Positions 8,189 through 15,448 of a DNA stretch of 64,000 bases are shown here, one piece after another. The translations under genes were made by a program, and so were the position numbers. Origin of the DNA: JBFWMG01 sp050251715. GTDB taxonomy: Bacteria; Desulfobacterota; Desulfovibrionia; Desulfovibrionales; Desulfovibrionaceae. The notes under the pieces are model-generated. The model was given only the letters and a program-made list of their open reading frames with translations. It did not search any database and was not told the DNA's origin. The stretch lies in assembly GCA_050251715.1 (NCBI GenBank), contig JBFWMG010000007.1, forward strand, positions 1-64,000, in the 5' to 3' direction. Numbering within the stretch: position 1 is the first letter of the stretch; every line of letters begins with the position of its first letter.

Positions 8189-9054
8189 AGATACATGGTT
8201 TTACTTCGCATTGTTGTTGTATTCTCAAGAATGGAGCGTCATTTCTTGAAAGAAATTGATTCTATCATATTAATGAAAATCGCAATATTACAAATAAGCA
8301 AGACAACGAATGTATTTTTTATTTTTACATTTTCATATCTACACACAACAATGCGTCAGAATTTTATATCATATTTATAGCATTGTATCACGATCTATAT
8401 CCATGCATATTTATGATATGTATACTTTACACTTAATCTGTCTTATAATGTACATATTTAAATGAACTTGAATATAATTTTTCTATCCATTACTACTCAA
8501 TATAAATCATACAGGCAGACAATATTTATAATTACACAACTAAATATTGTCTGATTGTAAGCGCCATAATGATTTAATATCTCATCAAGGCAACAAATTT
8601 ACTTTTAATATGTAATACAAATTAATTAAATATGTGCACATCTAGACGTTGCATGGCCATTCTTGGCTCCCATCCTGCCCATATATCCCCCCCGGGCATG
8701 CAGCACGCCAGCCCATTGCTCAATTGGCAAAGGCCTGGATAAAGGTGAGCGGGCCGTGCCGCGCCCCCAACAAGCATCGCCCTATAGCAATTTCCACAAG
8801 TACGGCCTGCATGCCCAATCCATGCTGTTCATTGCCACCACGGAAACATCTCCACAAACACGACCATCGATTGCATCAGCATGCCAGGACAACAACATTG
8901 ACAATCCACTCGACATATACGAGCACACGACTCTTCCTCTTCCATATCCTGCATTCTTCAATACGCCAGATATAACAGCATGCGCGCCGATCGATACGCA
9001 TTGCTTCAGACACACGCCCTCTTCCATAACGGTCCATGGACCATGAAGAAGCAC
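8189..9054. other. Long AT-rich intergenic region, no convincing gene
   Basis: About 870 bp between proV and the downstream end of the binding-protein gene. The first 450 bp (to about 8640) are strikingly A+T-rich with many short TATA/ATAT stretches; the rest has mixed composition. Short open frames occur on both strands but lack ribosome sites and familiar motifs. A 12-bp palindrome GGTCCATGGACC lies at 9031-9042. The AT-rich part may be curved or silencer-binding DNA that modulates the osmotically controlled proVWX promoter (inference). Confidence 0.6.
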
Positions 9055-9085
9055 AAAAAAAACGGGCCGGAAACATCCGGCCCGT
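9055..9085 (-). terminator. Rho-independent terminator of the amino acid binding-protein gene
   Basis: ACGGGCCGG and CCGGCCCGT pair across the loop AAACAT. On the minus strand the stem is followed by eight T. It lies 29 nt beyond the stop codon of the gene that begins at 10268. Confidence 0.9.
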
Positions 9086-9113
9086 TCAACAGACGTGTGA
9101 TGTATTATTGCAG

Positions 9114-10268
9114 CTACTGCATCTGCACCGGGGCGGGCACAAACTTGCCGCCCTTCACCATCTTCACAAAGGCGTTCTTCTTGCAATCGCCCTTGGCGTC
9201 GAAGAAGGTGTTGCCGCCCACGCCCATGTAGCCCTTGTCCGCGCTGGTCATGGCGGCCAGGTAGGCCTGCACCTTGGCGCGGTCGGCGCCCACGGAACCA
9301 ATGGCCTTGAGCAGCAGGCCGGCCGCGTCATACGCGTTCACGCTCATCCAGTCCACGTCGCGGCCGAACTTGGCCTTGTAGTCGACCACGAACGTGGCCG
9401 CGTCGCCAGTGGCCAGTTCGGGCAGGAAGGGCACGGTCAGATAGGTGTCTTCCGCCGCTTCCTTGGCCAGGTTGATGTAGTCCGCGTTGTCGATGCCGTC
9501 GGCGCCGAACTTGACCACATGCATGCCCAGCTTCTTGGCCTGGCCCGCGATGAGCGCGCCTTCGCCGTAGTAGCCGGAGATGAACAGGCCGTCAGGATCC
9601 TGGCCCTTCAGCTTGGTCAGCTGCGGGGTGAAGTCCTGAGCGCCCTTCACGTAGGCTTCCTCGCCCACAACGGCCAGGCCCATGTTCTTGGCCTCGGCCA
9701 CAAAGGCGTCCTTCAGGCCGATGCCGTAGTCGTTGTTCTCGAAGAACACGGCGATCTTCTTCAGGCCCAGCTTTTCGGAAACATAGTGCGCCAGGAAGTA
9801 GCCCTGGAAGTCGTCCAGGTACACGTTGCGGAAGGACCACACCTTGCCGTCACGGTCAGCGTTCTTCTGGCTGATGGTGACGTTGGTGGCGGTGGCGGAG
9901 ATGACCGGCACGCCCTTGCGCACATAGGTGGGCAGCGCGGCCAGATGGGCGGAGGAGCACACATGGCCCACCACGCCGACGATGCCGGTGTCCATGGCGA
10001 TCTTGGAGGCCACGGTGGCGGCTTCCTTGGGCTCGCACTGCTCGTCCATGTACTCCACCTCAACCGTCATGCCGTTCACGCCGCCAGCGGCGTTGACCTT
10101 GTCAACCATCATGCTCACGCCGGCCTTGATGTTGTCACCGTAGGCGGCGGCAGCGCCCGTCAGGGGAGCGGCGACAGCCAGTTTCACCGTCTTGGCCATG
10201 GCCGGGCCAGCGGCCAGGGTCAGCATGCAGGCGGCCAAAAACGCCATTTTGAACACTTTACGGAACAT
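9114..10268 (-). CDS. Branched-chain amino acid ABC transporter substrate-binding protein (LivJ/LivK-like)
   Basis: A 384-residue periplasmic type I binding protein. Residues 1-25 are a signal peptide ending AMA, followed by KTVKLAVAAPLTGAAAAYGD, the usual opening of Leu/Ile/Val or amide-binding proteins. Later strands (VVGHVCSSAHL, ATATNVTIS, AVFFENNDYG, GYYGEGALIA, VNAYDAAGLL) fit the two-lobed fold. The ATG at 10268 has GGAGGAAGG just upstream; longer in-frame starts would bury the signal peptide. No livHMGF genes are visible in this window, so its partners must be elsewhere. The true ligand cannot be read from sequence. Confidence 0.9.
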   Translation of the reverse strand: MFRKVFKMAFLAACMLTLAAGPAMAKTVKLAVAAPLTGAAAAYGDNIKAGVSMMVDKVNAAGGVNGMTVEVEYMDEQCEPKEAATVASKIAMDTGIVGVVGHVCSSAHLAALPTYVRKGVPVISATATNVTISQKNADRDGKVWSFRNVYLDDFQGYFLAHYVSEKLGLKKIAVFFENNDYGIGLKDAFVAEAKNMGLAVVGEEAYVKGAQDFTPQLTKLKGQDPDGLFISGYYGEGALIAGQAKKLGMHVVKFGADGIDNADYINLAKEAAEDTYLTVPFLPELATGDAATFVVDYKAKFGRDVDWMSVNAYDAAGLLLKAIGSVGADRAKVQAYLAAMTSADKGYMGVGGNTFFDAKGDCKKNAFVKMVKGGKFVPAPVQMQ

Positions 10269-10676
10269 GCACCTTCCTCCTTGTTTCACCTGTATCGTGT
10301 GGGATTTACACAATATTTCCTTCCACTCGAACCAGACCGGCCAGACGGTGGCCGACCTTTCAGCGCAAAAAATAGTATTTGCCACCAAACACTGGAGATT
10401 GTCAATTTCCTCCCCGCAAAAAGCGGTTCCCCGCCACGAATTTGTTCACCCGTGCGCAACGCGCCATGGGCGGAACCTCTTGCGCCATCCCCCCTATCCA
10501 CCGCCCCCCCGCAAAACCGGCGGGCGTGAAAAATAGCCCCCCTCGCCCATTGCGTCCCAGGGCAAAACGTGCCAGCAGTCGCTTTCGGGTTTGCCGCGCC
10601 GCCCGCGCCAAGACGCGGCAAGGCGTATGGTTCCGCCGAACCGCCCGGATCACGAACACGCCACGGACATCCTCTT
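10269..10676. other. Intergenic region between divergent transporter genes
   Basis: About 400 bp separating the minus-strand binding-protein gene from the plus-strand EamA permease. It should hold both promoters, but no hexamer pair stands out. The AT-richest piece is around 10365-10385. Open frames here have no ribosome site or recognisable motif. Confidence 0.5.
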
Positions 10677-11540
10677 ATGTGGTTCTTCCTTGCCCTTGGC
10701 ACCGCGCTTTCGCAGGCGGCCAAGGATGTGCTCATCAAGAAAAACACCCGTTGCGACGGGCTGGTGCTGTGCTGCGCCTATTGCTGGATGTCCACGGCCA
10801 TGCTGCTCTTCGGCCTGGCGGCCACGGGCGTGCCGGACATCAGGCCGGACTTCTGGGTGGCGCTCGGTTCGAGCGCGGCGCTCAACAGCGTGGCGCTCAC
10901 CCTGTATTTCACGGCCATCCGGGCCTCGGACCTGTCGCTCACCGCGCCCATGCTCACCTTCACCCCGCTCTTCCTGCTGGCCACGTCGCCGCTTTTGGTG
11001 GGCGAATATCCGGACGCCATGGGCGGCGCGGGCATCGTGTGCATCGTGGCCGGGTCGTACATCCTGCACCTCAAGGCGCGCCGCAGCGGCTTTTTGGGAC
11101 CGGTCCGGGCGCTGGTCAGCGAGCGCGGCCCCCGGCTCATGCTGCTGGTGGCCTTCCTGTGGAGCATCGGCGCCAACCTGGACAAGATCGGCGTGTTGAA
11201 CAGCTCCCCGCTCATGTGGCTGTGCGCGCTCTATGGGACGATCGCGGCCATTCTGACGCCGTTCGCCCTGGTACGGATACGGCGCTTGGGGCGGGCGGCG
11301 CTGCCTCGGCTGGGGCAGGTCGCGGTGCTCAGCCTGTTCGAGGCATCGGGCCTTGTGCTGCAAATGCTCGCGCTCACCCTGACCATCGTGCCGTATGTGA
11401 TTGCGACCAAGCGGCTGTCCGGGGTGTTCGGGGTGGTTTTCGGATCGATATTCCTGGGCGAAAAGGGGGTTGGCGAACGGCTGGCCGGGGCGTCGCTCAT
11501 GGTTGCTGGGGTCATGTGCATCGCCTTTTTCGGCTCGTAG
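10677..11540 (+). CDS. EamA/DMT-superfamily transporter
   Basis: A 287-residue integral membrane protein with about ten hydrophobic segments in two five-helix EamA repeats (for example CAYCWMSTAMLLFGLAATG, APMLTFTPLFLLATSPLLVG, GIVCIVAGSYILHL, AGASLMVAGVMCIAFFGS). DMT permeases export or import small metabolites such as amino acids or nucleotide sugars; the substrate cannot be inferred here. The ATG at 10677 opens directly with MWFFLALGTALSQAAKD, a typical first helix. No strong ribosome site is visible, and the longer upstream extension is rejected because it is not membrane-like. Confidence 0.85.
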   Translation: MWFFLALGTALSQAAKDVLIKKNTRCDGLVLCCAYCWMSTAMLLFGLAATGVPDIRPDFWVALGSSAALNSVALTLYFTAIRASDLSLTAPMLTFTPLFLLATSPLLVGEYPDAMGGAGIVCIVAGSYILHLKARRSGFLGPVRALVSERGPRLMLLVAFLWSIGANLDKIGVLNSSPLMWLCALYGTIAAILTPFALVRIRRLGRAALPRLGQVAVLSLFEASGLVLQMLALTLTIVPYVIATKRLSGVFGVVFGSIFLGEKGVGERLAGASLMVAGVMCIAFFGS

Positions 11541-11560
11541 CGCGGCGCATGGAAAATCAC

Positions 11561-11589
11561 TTGACAACGGCGGGGGTTTTTCCCTAAAG
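11561..11589 (+). promoter_or_regulatory. Probable tRNA-Glu promoter
   Basis: A perfect -35 hexamer TTGACA (11561-11566) is followed 16-18 bp later by a poor -10 region (CCTAAAGG). The tRNA begins about 55 bp downstream. A GC-rich discriminator would fit stringent control of stable RNA (inference). Confidence 0.5.
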
Positions 11590-11644
11590 GAACCTTCTCC
11601 TAACGGCACAGGCGGCAGGCCGCCCACGCCGGAAGCGACCAGAC

Positions 11645-11722
11645 GTCCCCATCGTCTAGCCTGGTCCAGGACGACGGCCTCTCACGCCGTTAACAGGGGT
11701 TCAAATCCCCTTGGGGACGCCA
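11645..11722 (+). tRNA. tRNA-Glu (anticodon CTC)
   Basis: A complete cloverleaf can be drawn. The acceptor stem GTCCCCA pairs with TGGGGAC; the anticodon arm ACGGC-CTCTCAC-GCCGT gives anticodon CTC; the T arm AGGGG-TTCAAAT-CCCCT is standard; CCA is encoded (11720-11722). The 3' part from 11678 onward is duplicated exactly at 16512. The tRNA is therefore the attachment gene of the element to its right, and its present 3' half was supplied by that element. Confidence 0.97.
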
Positions 11723-11738
11723 AAGAAAGCAAAGGGTT
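11678..11738 (+). repeat. attL: left copy of 61-bp direct repeat
   Basis: The repeat runs from the anticodon arm of tRNA-Glu through the encoded CCA and 16 bp beyond. It is identical to 16512-16572; flanking bases differ on both sides. Integrase crossover must lie within it. Confidence 0.95.
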
Positions 11739-11763
11739 ACGGATAACGCCGTAACCCTTTTTT
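11731..11763 (+). terminator. Terminator after tRNA-Glu, supplied by the element
   Basis: AAAGGGTTACGG and CCGTAACCCTTT form a perfect 12-bp stem with loop ATAACG, and the T-run continues to 11763. The left arm begins inside the att repeat, while the loop and right arm are element DNA. The element thus rebuilds a terminator for the tRNA it interrupts. Confidence 0.9.
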
Positions 11764-11767
11764 CGTT

Positions 11768-11781
11768 GGGACGGTAAAAAG
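11768..11781 (+). repeat. Possible integrase arm-type site, left
   Basis: GGGACGGTAAAAAG here resembles GGGACGTAAAAAG at 16423-16435 near the other end. Short repeats shared by the two ends are typical of arm-type integrase binding sites. This is a suggestion only, since just one copy is clear on this side. Confidence 0.35.
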
Positions 11782-11837
11782 ACGGAAACCACCTCTCTTT
11801 CCGCCACTAGATACGTCAATATTTCTCTTTAAAATAG

Positions 11838-11857
11838 GCTATACAATTTTGTATAGC
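11838..11857 (+). promoter_or_regulatory. 20-bp palindrome, likely operator
   Basis: GCTATACAA-TT-TTGTATAGC is a perfect inverted repeat ending 8 bp before the -35 box of the next promoter. Position and symmetry suit a dimeric regulator. It could alternatively be a recombination accessory site, since it lies 100 bp from attL. Confidence 0.7.
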
Positions 11858-11865
11858 TATATCTA

Positions 11866-11895
11866 TTGACAATCATTGCCAATGATCTTTATACA
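11866..11895 (+). promoter_or_regulatory. Promoter of the GIY-YIG-like gene with a spacer operator
   Basis: TTGACA (11866-11871) is followed by an 18-bp spacer and TATACA (11890-11895). The spacer contains the inverted repeat ATCATT-GCC-AATGAT (11872-11886), placed where a bound repressor would block RNA polymerase. Transcription would start near 11902, about 55 nt before the ATG. Confidence 0.75.
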
Positions 11896-11955
11896 TCCAA
11901 CAGTAGTGAACAACTACAATTTAAGCTAGAAACAACCAAACAAGGAGGGGACAGC

Positions 11956-12318
11956 ATGACTCTTGAATTAAAATGGGGGCACTGCAAAGGGGACGTTTGG
12001 TGTAAGCTCAATACCGTTAATCTTGACAATGAATATTTCGACGACCTAGATGGAGTATACATTATTTGGTACATGGAAAATTCGAAGCCCATTACTGTAC
12101 GAGTTGGGCAAGGACAAATCAGAGAGAGGCTAACTGACCATCGGGATAATGAAGATATTCAGGCCTACGCTGACAAGGGACTCAAGGTTACGTGGGCCAA
12201 GGTAAAACTTAATCAGCGTGACGGTGTCGAGCGTTACCTGGGGGAAAAATTAAATCCGAAGGTAGGGGAGCGTTTCCCGCAAGCAGAGCCAATTCAATGC
12301 AATCTGCCAAAATGGTAA
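11956..12318 (+). CDS. GIY-YIG-like small protein, element cargo
   Basis: A 120-residue protein with features of the GIY-YIG nuclease fold: GVY at 33-35 in a strand DGVYIIWY, RVG at 49-51 in the second strand, basic residues and His in IRERLTDHR (55-63), and Glu92 followed by LGEKLNP (95-101), where the family has its metal-binding Glu and a conserved Asn. The match is by pattern only; GVY/RVG are variants of GIY/YIG. The start at 11956 follows AAGGAGGGG; an upstream in-frame ATG lacks such a site. The gene is visibly A+T-richer than the chromosome and has its own regulated promoter, so it is probably an accessory function (defence, competition or DNA processing). Confidence 0.7.
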   Translation: MTLELKWGHCKGDVWCKLNTVNLDNEYFDDLDGVYIIWYMENSKPITVRVGQGQIRERLTDHRDNEDIQAYADKGLKVTWAKVKLNQRDGVERYLGEKLNPKVGERFPQAEPIQCNLPKW

Positions 12319-12364
12319 TGCCTTAAACCTCTACACCGCTGCCCACAGCATCATCACGAAGTTT

Positions 12365-12400
12365 CGCACTGGGCACGACTTAAAAGCTGTGCCCAGTGCG
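12365..12400. terminator. Hairpin between convergent element genes
   Basis: CGCACTGGGCAC and GTGCCCAGTGCG form a perfect 12-bp stem with a 12-nt loop, between the ends of the GIY-YIG-like gene and int. There is no long T-tract, so it may be a weak or bidirectional terminator or an RNA-stabilising structure. Confidence 0.55.
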
Positions 12401-12448
12401 CCTTGCTGCACCTCATCAACTGCTATTCCTTAGTTTTTCTAACCAGCA

Positions 12449-13492
12449 CTATCTTGCCGGTGGCTTGGGCAAGGAGTCTTCCAACTCTGCCCGAACGCCC
12501 CGCAGCGAGTGCAGGTACCGGGCGGTTGTATATGGGTTCTGATGCCGCAGCACACCTTGAATCAAGGTCAGCTCCTTGCCCGCCATGTCCAGGATCGAGG
12601 CGGTCAGGTGCCGGATGGCGTGGAACCCGAACGGTTTTACGCCCGCCTTCTCGCAGAGCTTACGTAAAAAATGCTGCCGGGAACGGAACTGCTCGCCCTC
12701 GTGCTGGTTCTCGAAGGTGTGCCCGCCGTGCACCGTGAACACATACGGAGAATCCTTGTGGGGCCGGTTCTCCCACCACCAGAGCAAGGATTCCCGCAAC
12801 TCCTGCACCATCTCCACCCAATCGCCCTCGCGGTTCCCTCCTGCCCGTTTGCGTGTGAAAAGCCGTACCCGGTTGCGCGCAAAGTCCACATCCTCCCAGG
12901 TCAACGAAAACACCTCGCCGCGCCTGGCCGCCGTGTACAGGAAGGTCAGCAAGAACACCTGGTCCGCCCTGTCGGCCTGCTGGTAGACCGCCCAGAAGTC
13001 CTCAAGGGGCGGCATGTACCGGGGGTGCTTCTCCTCCGGGAATTTGCGGACCTTGAAGGGGTTGAGCGTGGGCAAGTCCATGTACTCCGCGCCCCAATTC
13101 CACGCGGCCACGAGGTTCTTGCGTTCCTTGTTCGCCGCATGGCCTGACCGCTTGCGGGCTTGGGCCTGCAAATAGTCCAGGGCGATTTGCTTGGTCAGGC
13201 GTTCCGCCGGCATGTCCGCGCCCACGACCTTGAAGAACCGCTGGAAGATGAACCGCTTTTCCGAGAACACCCGCTTGCTGTGCGCCAACATGGAATACTC
13301 AAGATATTTTGTCGCCCAGGCCAGCAACGAGATCGAAGGGGTCCGCGTCGGGGCCTTGAACGAGCGGCGCATTGCCGCTTCCCATTCCAGGGCCTCCTTT
13401 TTGGTGTCGAACACCTGTTCCTTCTTCACCCCATACCGCATCACCGAACCGTACCAGCGAGTCTTGTTGTTCCTCACCCTCTTGTATGGCAT
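12449..13492 (-). CDS. Tyrosine recombinase (integrase)
   Basis: A 347-residue phage-type integrase. Residues 1-45 look like an arm-binding domain (KRVRNNKTRWYGSVMRYG), 55-155 are the SAM-like core-binding domain, and the catalytic domain follows. Catalytic residues are visible: Arg190 (TAARRGEVF), His291 and Arg294 (HAIRHLTAS), His317 and the nucleophile Tyr326 (TTARYLH). The ATG has GAGG 8 nt upstream and lies inside the xis reading frame, giving an unusually long overlap. It is the gene nearest attL and should mediate recombination between the 61-bp repeats. Confidence 0.95.
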   Translation of the reverse strand: MPYKRVRNNKTRWYGSVMRYGVKKEQVFDTKKEALEWEAAMRRSFKAPTRTPSISLLAWATKYLEYSMLAHSKRVFSEKRFIFQRFFKVVGADMPAERLTKQIALDYLQAQARKRSGHAANKERKNLVAAWNWGAEYMDLPTLNPFKVRKFPEEKHPRYMPPLEDFWAVYQQADRADQVFLLTFLYTAARRGEVFSLTWEDVDFARNRVRLFTRKRAGGNREGDWVEMVQELRESLLWWWENRPHKDSPYVFTVHGGHTFENQHEGEQFRSRQHFLRKLCEKAGVKPFGFHAIRHLTASILDMAGKELTLIQGVLRHQNPYTTARYLHSLRGVRAELEDSLPKPPAR

Positions 13493-13655
13493 AATCTTTC
13501 CTCACTTTCTCCGCGATCAACTGGTCAAAGAAGTACACCCGGCGTCCCACGCGCACACCACCGTACCGATGCGGGTAGCGAAGCAGCGTGGCCGAGGAGA
13601 CCTCGAAGAGTTGCGCCACTTCCTCCAAGGAGAGTTTGCGGCCAAGGTCATTCAT
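13299..13655 (-). CDS. Excisionase-like helix-turn-helix protein overlapping int
   Basis: A 118-residue frame. Residues 5-45 (LSLEEVAQLFEVSSATLLR, RVGRRVYFF) form a MerR/AlpA-type winged helix typical of excisionases. The start at 13655 has GGGGAGG five bases upstream and overlaps the end of rep by 8 nt. The last 64 or so codons run through the start of int in another frame, and this tail has low-complexity Gly/Asp-rich composition. The functional part is probably the first 60 residues; the tail may simply be what remains open. It likely directs excision and may couple int translation to its own. Confidence 0.75.
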   Translation of the reverse strand: MNDLGRKLSLEEVAQLFEVSSATLLRYPHRYGGVRVGRRVYFFDQLIAEKVRKDYAIQEGEEQQDSLVRFGDAVWGEEGTGVRHQKGGPGMGSGNAPLVQGPDADPFDLVAGLGDKIS

Positions 13656-14880
13656 GGCTGCCTCCCCTGCGGTATTTGGCACGTTTCAGTTGTACGGAGT
13701 CGGCAAGTTTCTGCCTGGAAGCATTTTGCATCAGGTTGGCTTCAAACACTTCACGGATGGCGGCAAAGACGTTCTGGCCAGCATCCATCCCGGCATTGTT
13801 CTCGGCCAGGACGGCAAGACTCGTGAGCAGCCCAAGAGCCTGGGAGGTAAGTTGTCTTTCGTCGGCCTTGATGGCCTTTTCACGAACCAGAGGCACGCCG
13901 CCGCAAAGCCCCATGATGTTGCTTTGCACATCCTGCCACCAGGGCAGCGTGGAGCGTTGGGTATGGTGCAGGCCGGGGCGGTCCTGAAACTTGAGCCATT
14001 TTTCCGTGCAGTAGGCCCAAATGTGCTCGAACTCGGTAAAGGCCGACCACACGGAATCAAGGCCCAATTCCTTGAGCGGTTCGCGGCGCAGTTGGAACTC
14101 GACGCGGATGACCTTGAACCCTTCGGGAACCTCCGAGAGATTCCACAGCGAATACATCCAATCCTTCTTGTGGCCCCTGTCGCTGATCTCGCGGGGCTTG
14201 TCATAGAGCCGTGCGGACATGGCGCCCCTGCCGATGTGGATGCCAGTCAAGAACGTGGCCTGCCCCCGGCGAAAGTACATGGCGGCATCACGGGCGCGAC
14301 ATACTGCGAGGTCCAAAAGCTCCGGCCCGAACATCTCTTCCGGCATGAGCACGTCAGCGCAAAGGTCCAAGCGGCTGATCTTCACATTATGCAGTACCGC
14401 GTTGTTGCGCTTGAGCGCGTCGAGAACGCGAGTCATGGCCTCGATAGGACCGAGATGCCAAAGCGATTCGGAGCGGATTTCAACGTACACGTTGGGACGG
14501 TTGCCGGGCCTCTTGGCGTTGGCGAAGCGCAGTGAAAAGGCATGGCTGACCAACAGCCATTCATACCCACGCATCCCATGGGGCCGTACCTCGAAAAAGA
14601 GCGGTTCCTTTTCATCGTTCACCAGGACAAATGGTTCAGGAGTGCCTTTGTTATTCTGTGCGGCATCCTTGGCGAAACGCAAACGTGTGAAAAGGCCATC
14701 GTCCTGCCAAACCACATCCAGGGCGAGGCACAGGGCATCGACTCCCGACAGCAAGACACGGCAAGACGTGCCATCGTCCGAGTGTTTCACGTTAGCGGGG
14801 GGCCTGATAGACGTTTGGCCCCCAGGAACGGGGCCGGGAGGGGGAACCGAGTCAACGGCGGGAACAGGGGAAGCATCCAT
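13648..14880 (-). CDS. Replication initiation protein (PF02486-like, rolling-circle type)
   Basis: A 410-residue protein resembling the replication initiation factor family that includes Rep_trans plasmid initiators and RstA of CTX-type filamentous phage. Supporting strands are VKISRLDLCADV, MSARLYDKPREI and KVIRVEFQLRREPLKELG, the usual core order. Members nick one strand at the origin through a Tyr; the nucleophile cannot be assigned safely here. The ATG at 14880 follows AAAGGAG by 7 nt; a longer start at 14931 lacks a site. It lies first in rep-xis-int, so replication and excision are probably expressed together. This is the strongest hint that the element has an autonomous circular stage. 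Confidence 0.75.
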   Translation of the reverse strand: MDASPVPAVDSVPPPGPVPGGQTSIRPPANVKHSDDGTSCRVLLSGVDALCLALDVVWQDDGLFTRLRFAKDAAQNNKGTPEPFVLVNDEKEPLFFEVRPHGMRGYEWLLVSHAFSLRFANAKRPGNRPNVYVEIRSESLWHLGPIEAMTRVLDALKRNNAVLHNVKISRLDLCADVLMPEEMFGPELLDLAVCRARDAAMYFRRGQATFLTGIHIGRGAMSARLYDKPREISDRGHKKDWMYSLWNLSEVPEGFKVIRVEFQLRREPLKELGLDSVWSAFTEFEHIWAYCTEKWLKFQDRPGLHHTQRSTLPWWQDVQSNIMGLCGGVPLVREKAIKADERQLTSQALGLLTSLAVLAENNAGMDAGQNVFAAIREVFEANLMQNASRQKLADSVQLKRAKYRRGGSHE

Positions 14881-14954
14881 GTGCTTACTCCTTTGTTTTG
14901 TCCAGGAGGGCACATTGACAGCGCAGGACAAGCAACCTACCCTGTTTCTGTGAC

Positions 14955-15013
14955 CCCCTAGGGGTTACTCCGACGAGCCTCGGGGAGGGCGGCCACCCTA
15001 CGATCCGAGGCTC
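14955..15013. other. Structured DNA between rep and the RHH gene; candidate origin
   Basis: A 10-bp palindrome CCCCTAGGGG (14955-14964) is followed by arms GAGCCTCGG (14975-14983) and CCGAGGCTC (15005-15013), with AGGG and CCCT inside the loop. A stem-rich site next to a rolling-circle-type rep gene is where a nick site or double-strand origin could lie. It could equally be the terminator of the RHH gene. Confidence 0.4.
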
Positions 15014-15022
15014 TTCCTTTGC

Positions 15023-15286
15023 CTATTCGTCCTTCAACATGTCTTCCTTGGTCTTCTTTATGGATTTCCTCAACTTATCCCCAAAATCTCGAAGAAAAAC
15101 GCCCAATGCGAATAAGCCAAGTTTATTCAACATGCGCGCTTCATCCAAGCCAACTTCAATAATGTTTTTAATAAATTGACTCTTTGTCAGGCCTAATTTT
15201 TCCGAATAATAATCAATCTGCTGGTTCGTCTTCTCGTCAGCATAGAACGAGATCACTTTCCCTGGCCTTTTTTGACTCGTACTCAC
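15023..15286 (-). CDS. Ribbon-helix-helix (CopG-like) regulator
   Basis: An 87-residue protein. Residues about 8-50 (GKVISFYADEKTNQQIDYYS, LGLTKSQFIKNIIEVGLDE) match the strand-helix-helix pattern of CopG/Arc-type dimeric DNA-binding proteins; the C-terminus is basic. Start is GTG at 15286 with AAGGAG seven bases upstream. Two palindromes lie directly before this ribosome site, so autoregulation is likely. In plasmids such proteins control rep and copy number; here it is 143 nt upstream of rep on the same strand and probably heads the replication-excision operon. Confidence 0.8.
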   Translation of the reverse strand: MSTSQKRPGKVISFYADEKTNQQIDYYSEKLGLTKSQFIKNIIEVGLDEARMLNKLGLFALGVFLRDFGDKLRKSIKKTKEDMLKDE

Positions 15287-15298
15287 ATCATGCTCCTT

Positions 15299-15312
15299 GG
15301 CGTTATAACGCC
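15299..15312. promoter_or_regulatory. Operator palindrome 1
   Basis: GGCGTTATAACGCC is a perfect 14-bp palindrome directly upstream of the ribosome site of the RHH gene. Confidence 0.75.
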
Positions 15313-15317
15313 TAAAT

Positions 15318-15330
15318 GCGTTATTAACGC
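15318..15330. promoter_or_regulatory. Operator palindrome 2
   Basis: GCGTTA-T-TAACGC repeats the half-sites of the adjacent palindrome, with centres about 18.5 bp apart. Two similar sites in tandem suit cooperative binding of RHH dimers. Confidence 0.7.
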
Positions 15331-15374
15331 CTCCAGCATGGAACGTCAACAGAAAATCGCAATTAGCCTTCCCC

Positions 15375-15420
15375 GCGCTCGCGTGCCGTCCGGCCTGCCC
15401 GGGCGGGCGGCCGCGAGCGC
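15375..15420. repeat. Nested GC-rich hairpin
   Basis: GCGCTCGCG (15375-15383) pairs with CGCGAGCGC (15412-15420); inside lies CGGCC...GGCCG with a GCCCGGGC core. The structure is much more GC-rich than its surroundings and could be a single-strand origin or a cis-acting site of the element. Confidence 0.5.
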
Positions 15421-15448
15421 AGGCGCGGTGAAAAAGCAATCACAAAAG

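Noticed and set aside
8087..8380. 97-codon open frame on the plus strand in the AT-rich region
   Set aside because: It begins inside proV on the opposite strand, has no ribosome site, shows no family motif, and lies in DNA where AT-richness alone could explain its content. It also covers the proVWX promoter.
9031..9042. 12-bp palindrome GGTCCATGGACC as an operator
   Set aside because: It is a single copy in an intergenic tail, upstream of no gene on either strand; it may be chance.
8649..9231. Small proteins between the AT-rich block and the binding-protein gene
   Set aside because: Overlapping frames on both strands with unusual His/Thr/Pro-rich composition and no start signals; one runs across the terminator at 9055-9085.
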